Shown here in pieces: positions 62,191 to 64,000 of a stretch of DNA of 64,000 nucleotides; positions within the stretch are counted from its first letter, which is position 1, and every line of letters begins with the position of its first letter. The notes under the pieces are model-generated. The model worked only from the letters and a program-made list of their open reading frames with translations. It was not told where the DNA came from and did no database searches. The DNA comes from Ptiloglossa arizonensis (lineage: Eukaryota; Arthropoda; Insecta; Hymenoptera; Colletidae): assembly GCF_051014685.1 (NCBI RefSeq), contig NW_027478539.1, positions 248,001 to 312,000 on the forward strand, read 5' to 3'. A program made the position numbers and the translations under genes.

Positions 62191-64000
62191 TTGGAGGTAA
62201 GAAGCGCTCGAGAAACTCAAAATTTTCGCAGTTCTGATGCTCGAAACGAATAACTAGAACGGCCTAGGGGAAAAGTACGCCTACCGTTGTAATCGGGCGA
62301 GTTTCTACTTTCAGATGCAACAGAAATTTTGCGGATTGGTCAATCCGTTCGCGAGATATGGCAGTTTGGATGTAAGAAACGCTTGAGAAACTCAAAATTT
62401 TCGCGGTTCTGATGCTCGAAACGAATAACAAGAACGGCCTACGGGAAAAGTACGCACACCGTTGTAATCGGGCGAGTTTCTACTTTCAGATGCATCAGAA
62501 ATTTTGCGGATTGGACAATCCGTTCGCGAGATGTGGTAGTTTGTAGGTGAGAAACGCTTGAGAAACTCAAAATTTTCGCAGTTCTGATGCTCGAAACGAA
62601 TAACTAGAACGGCCTAGGGGAAAAGTACGCATACCGTTGTAATCGGGCGAGTTTCTACCTTCAGATGCAACAGAAATTTTGCGGATTGGTCAATCCGTTC
62701 GCGAGATATGGCAGTTTGCAGGTAAGCAACGCTTGAGAAACTCAAAATTTTCGCAGTTCTGTTGCTCGAAACGAATAACTAGAACGGGCTAGGGGAAAAG
62801 TACGAATACAGTTGTAATCGGACGAGTTTCTACTTTCAGATGCAACAGAAATTTTGCGGATTGGTCAATCCGTTCGCGAGATGTGGCAGTTTGTAGGTGA
62901 GAAACGCTTGAGAAACTCAAAATTTTCGCAGTTCTGATGCTCGAAACGAATAACTAGAACGGCCTAGGGGAAAAGTACGCATACCGTTGTAATCGGGCGA
63001 GTTTCTACTTTCAGATGCAACAGAAATTTTGCGGATTGGTCAATCCGTTCGCGAGATATGGCAGTTTGGAGGTAAGAAACGCTTGAGAAACTCAAAATTT
63101 TCGCAGTTCTGATGCTCGAAACGAATAACTAGAACGGGCTAGGGGAAAAGTACGCATACCGTTGTAATCGGGCGAGTTTCTACCTTCAGATGCAACAGAA
63201 ATTTTGCGGATTGGTCAATCCGTTCGCGAGATATGGCAGTTTGGATGTAAGAAACGCTTGAGAAACTCAGAATTTTCGCAGTTCTGATGCTCGAAACGAA
63301 TAACTAGAACGGCCTAGGGGAAAAGTACGCATAGTGTTGTAATCGGGCGAGATTCTACTTTCAGATGCAACAGAAATTTTGCGGATTGGTCAATCCGTTC
63401 GCGAGATATGGCAGTTTGGAGGTAAGAAACGCTCGAGAAACTCAAAATTTTCGCAGTTCTGATGCTCGATAAGCATAACTAGAACGGCCTAGGGGAAAAG
63501 TACGCACACCGTTGTAATCGGGCGAGTTTCTACTTTCAGATGCAACAGAAATTTTGCGGATTGGTCTATCCGTTCGCGAGATATGGCAGTTTGGAGGTAA
63601 GCAACGCTTGAGAAACTCAAAATTTTCGCAGTTCTGATGCTCGAAACGAATAACTAGAACGGGCTAGGGGAAAAGTACGCGCACAGTTGTAATCGGGCGA
63701 GTTTTTACTTTAAGATGCATCAGAAATTTTGCGGATTGGACAATCCGTTCGCGAGATGTGGCAGTTTGTAGGTGAGAAACGCTTGAGAAACTCAAAATTT
63801 TCGCAGTTCTGATGCTCGAAACGAATAACTAGAACGGCCTAGGGGAAAAGGACGCATACCGTTGTAATCGGGCGAGTTTCTACTTTCAGATGCAACAGAA
63901 ATTTTGCGGATTGGTCAATCCGTTCGCGAGATATGGCAGTTTGGAGGTAAGAAACGCTTGAGAAACTCAAAATTTTCGCAGTTCTGATGCTCGACAAGCA
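62191..64000 (+). repeat. Right-hand end of the window: ordinary monomers and one partial unit
   Basis: Ten complete monomers and the 130-base start of another. The units at 62296 and 62471 resemble those at 59321 and 59496 (CTACGGG, GTGGTAG). Those at 62646 and 62821 resemble 60896 and 61071 (GAATACAGTTG, TCGGACGAG). Private changes include GATAAGCAT near 63468 and AAGGACGC near 63849. There is no sign of an array edge. Confidence 0.85.

Larger units (their letters stand above)
1..64000 (+). repeat. 175-bp satellite DNA array spanning the whole window
   Basis: The sequence repeats every 175 bases from end to end, all copies in the same orientation. Unit starts follow the series 1, 176, 351 and so on, with small phase shifts at six monomers, and the last unit begins at 63871. 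That gives 365 complete units plus 130 bases. Neighbouring units differ at only a few positions. The majority unit begins GGCGAGTTTCTACTTTCAGA and ends ACCGTTGTAATCG. Composition is 53 A, 32 C, 45 G, 45 T (44% G+C) with 13 CpG. Arrays of nucleosome-sized units of this kind typically form centromeric or heterochromatic blocks in eukaryotes; that role is inference here. No stretch above 20 or so bases was found that does not align to the unit, so there is no gene, intergenic spacer or inserted element in the window. I do not recognise the satellite as a named family. Confidence 0.98.

Noticed and set aside
1..64000. CRISPR-like regular repetition
   Set aside because: The repeat unit is 175 bp with no unique spacers; all of the unit is repeated, which is a satellite and not a CRISPR array.
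1..64000. Telomere or subtelomere repeat
   Set aside because: No telomeric hexamer or similar short repeat is present at any point and the unit is 175 bp long.
1..64000. Inverted copies of the satellite that would mark an array inversion
   Set aside because: Every monomer I followed reads in the same direction from start to end.

Overview
The whole 64,000-base window is one uninterrupted tandem satellite array. The repeat unit is 175 bp, and every copy lies in the same orientation. There are 365 complete monomers and a 130-base partial monomer at the right end (63871-64000). The window starts in phase with the unit as defined here, so monomer 1 is bases 1-175. Neither edge of the array is inside the window. 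I see no protein gene, RNA gene, transposon or unique single-copy stretch. The only open frames are short (117 codons at most), lie inside satellite sequence and recur only when the satellite itself is duplicated, so I treat none as a gene.

The unit is about 44% G+C (53 A, 32 C, 45 G, 45 T in the majority sequence). It holds 13 CpG dinucleotides where base composition predicts about 8. It carries a 16-bp dyad at unit positions 37-52, an A3T4 and an A4T4 tract about 71 bp apart, and nearly universal NruI (TCGCGA) and frequent AvrII (CCTAGG) sites. A weak CENP-B-box-like motif spans the unit boundary. This points to a eukaryotic centromeric, pericentromeric or other heterochromatic block. The CpG excess suggests a genome or locus without strong methylation-driven CpG loss, such as many insects or other invertebrates, but the species cannot be named from this sequence.

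The monomers differ from each other by a few substitutions each, in linked combinations, and these combinations reveal layered duplications. (1) 1-2275: a five-monomer (875 bp) higher-order repeat, about 2.6 copies. (2) About 2198-16895: a tandem duplication of a 7,174-bp block (41 monomers). The second copy carries an extra 350-bp dimer duplication. Each copy contains an older six- to eight-monomer irregular higher-order repeat. (3) About 16.0-21.8 kb: a further ~2.2-kb duplicated block. (4) About 21.8-28.5 kb: a different monomer population with a 2,275-bp duplication and a three-monomer cassette present four times. (5) 28696-40945: a 5,075-bp (29-monomer) block present in two nearly complete and one partial copy. 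(6) About 40.1-45.7 kb: a block repeated 3,675 bp apart, with an 875-bp five-monomer duplication between its copies. (7) 46021-51620: a 12-monomer (2,100 bp) repeat with a nested 7-monomer (1,225 bp) duplication. (8) 51621-60020: a mosaic with 2-, 3-, 7- and 24-monomer offsets. (9) 60021-62190: a 1,400-bp duplication containing the most diverged monomers of the window. (10) 62191-64000: ordinary monomers to the end.

The array therefore reads as a record of repeated unequal exchange or replication slippage. Several chimeric monomers mark the exact joints, and two independent joints fall in the same five-base interval of the unit. Unit length is held very tightly: only six of 365 complete monomers differ in net length from 175 bp, and the last 214 complete monomers show no net change.
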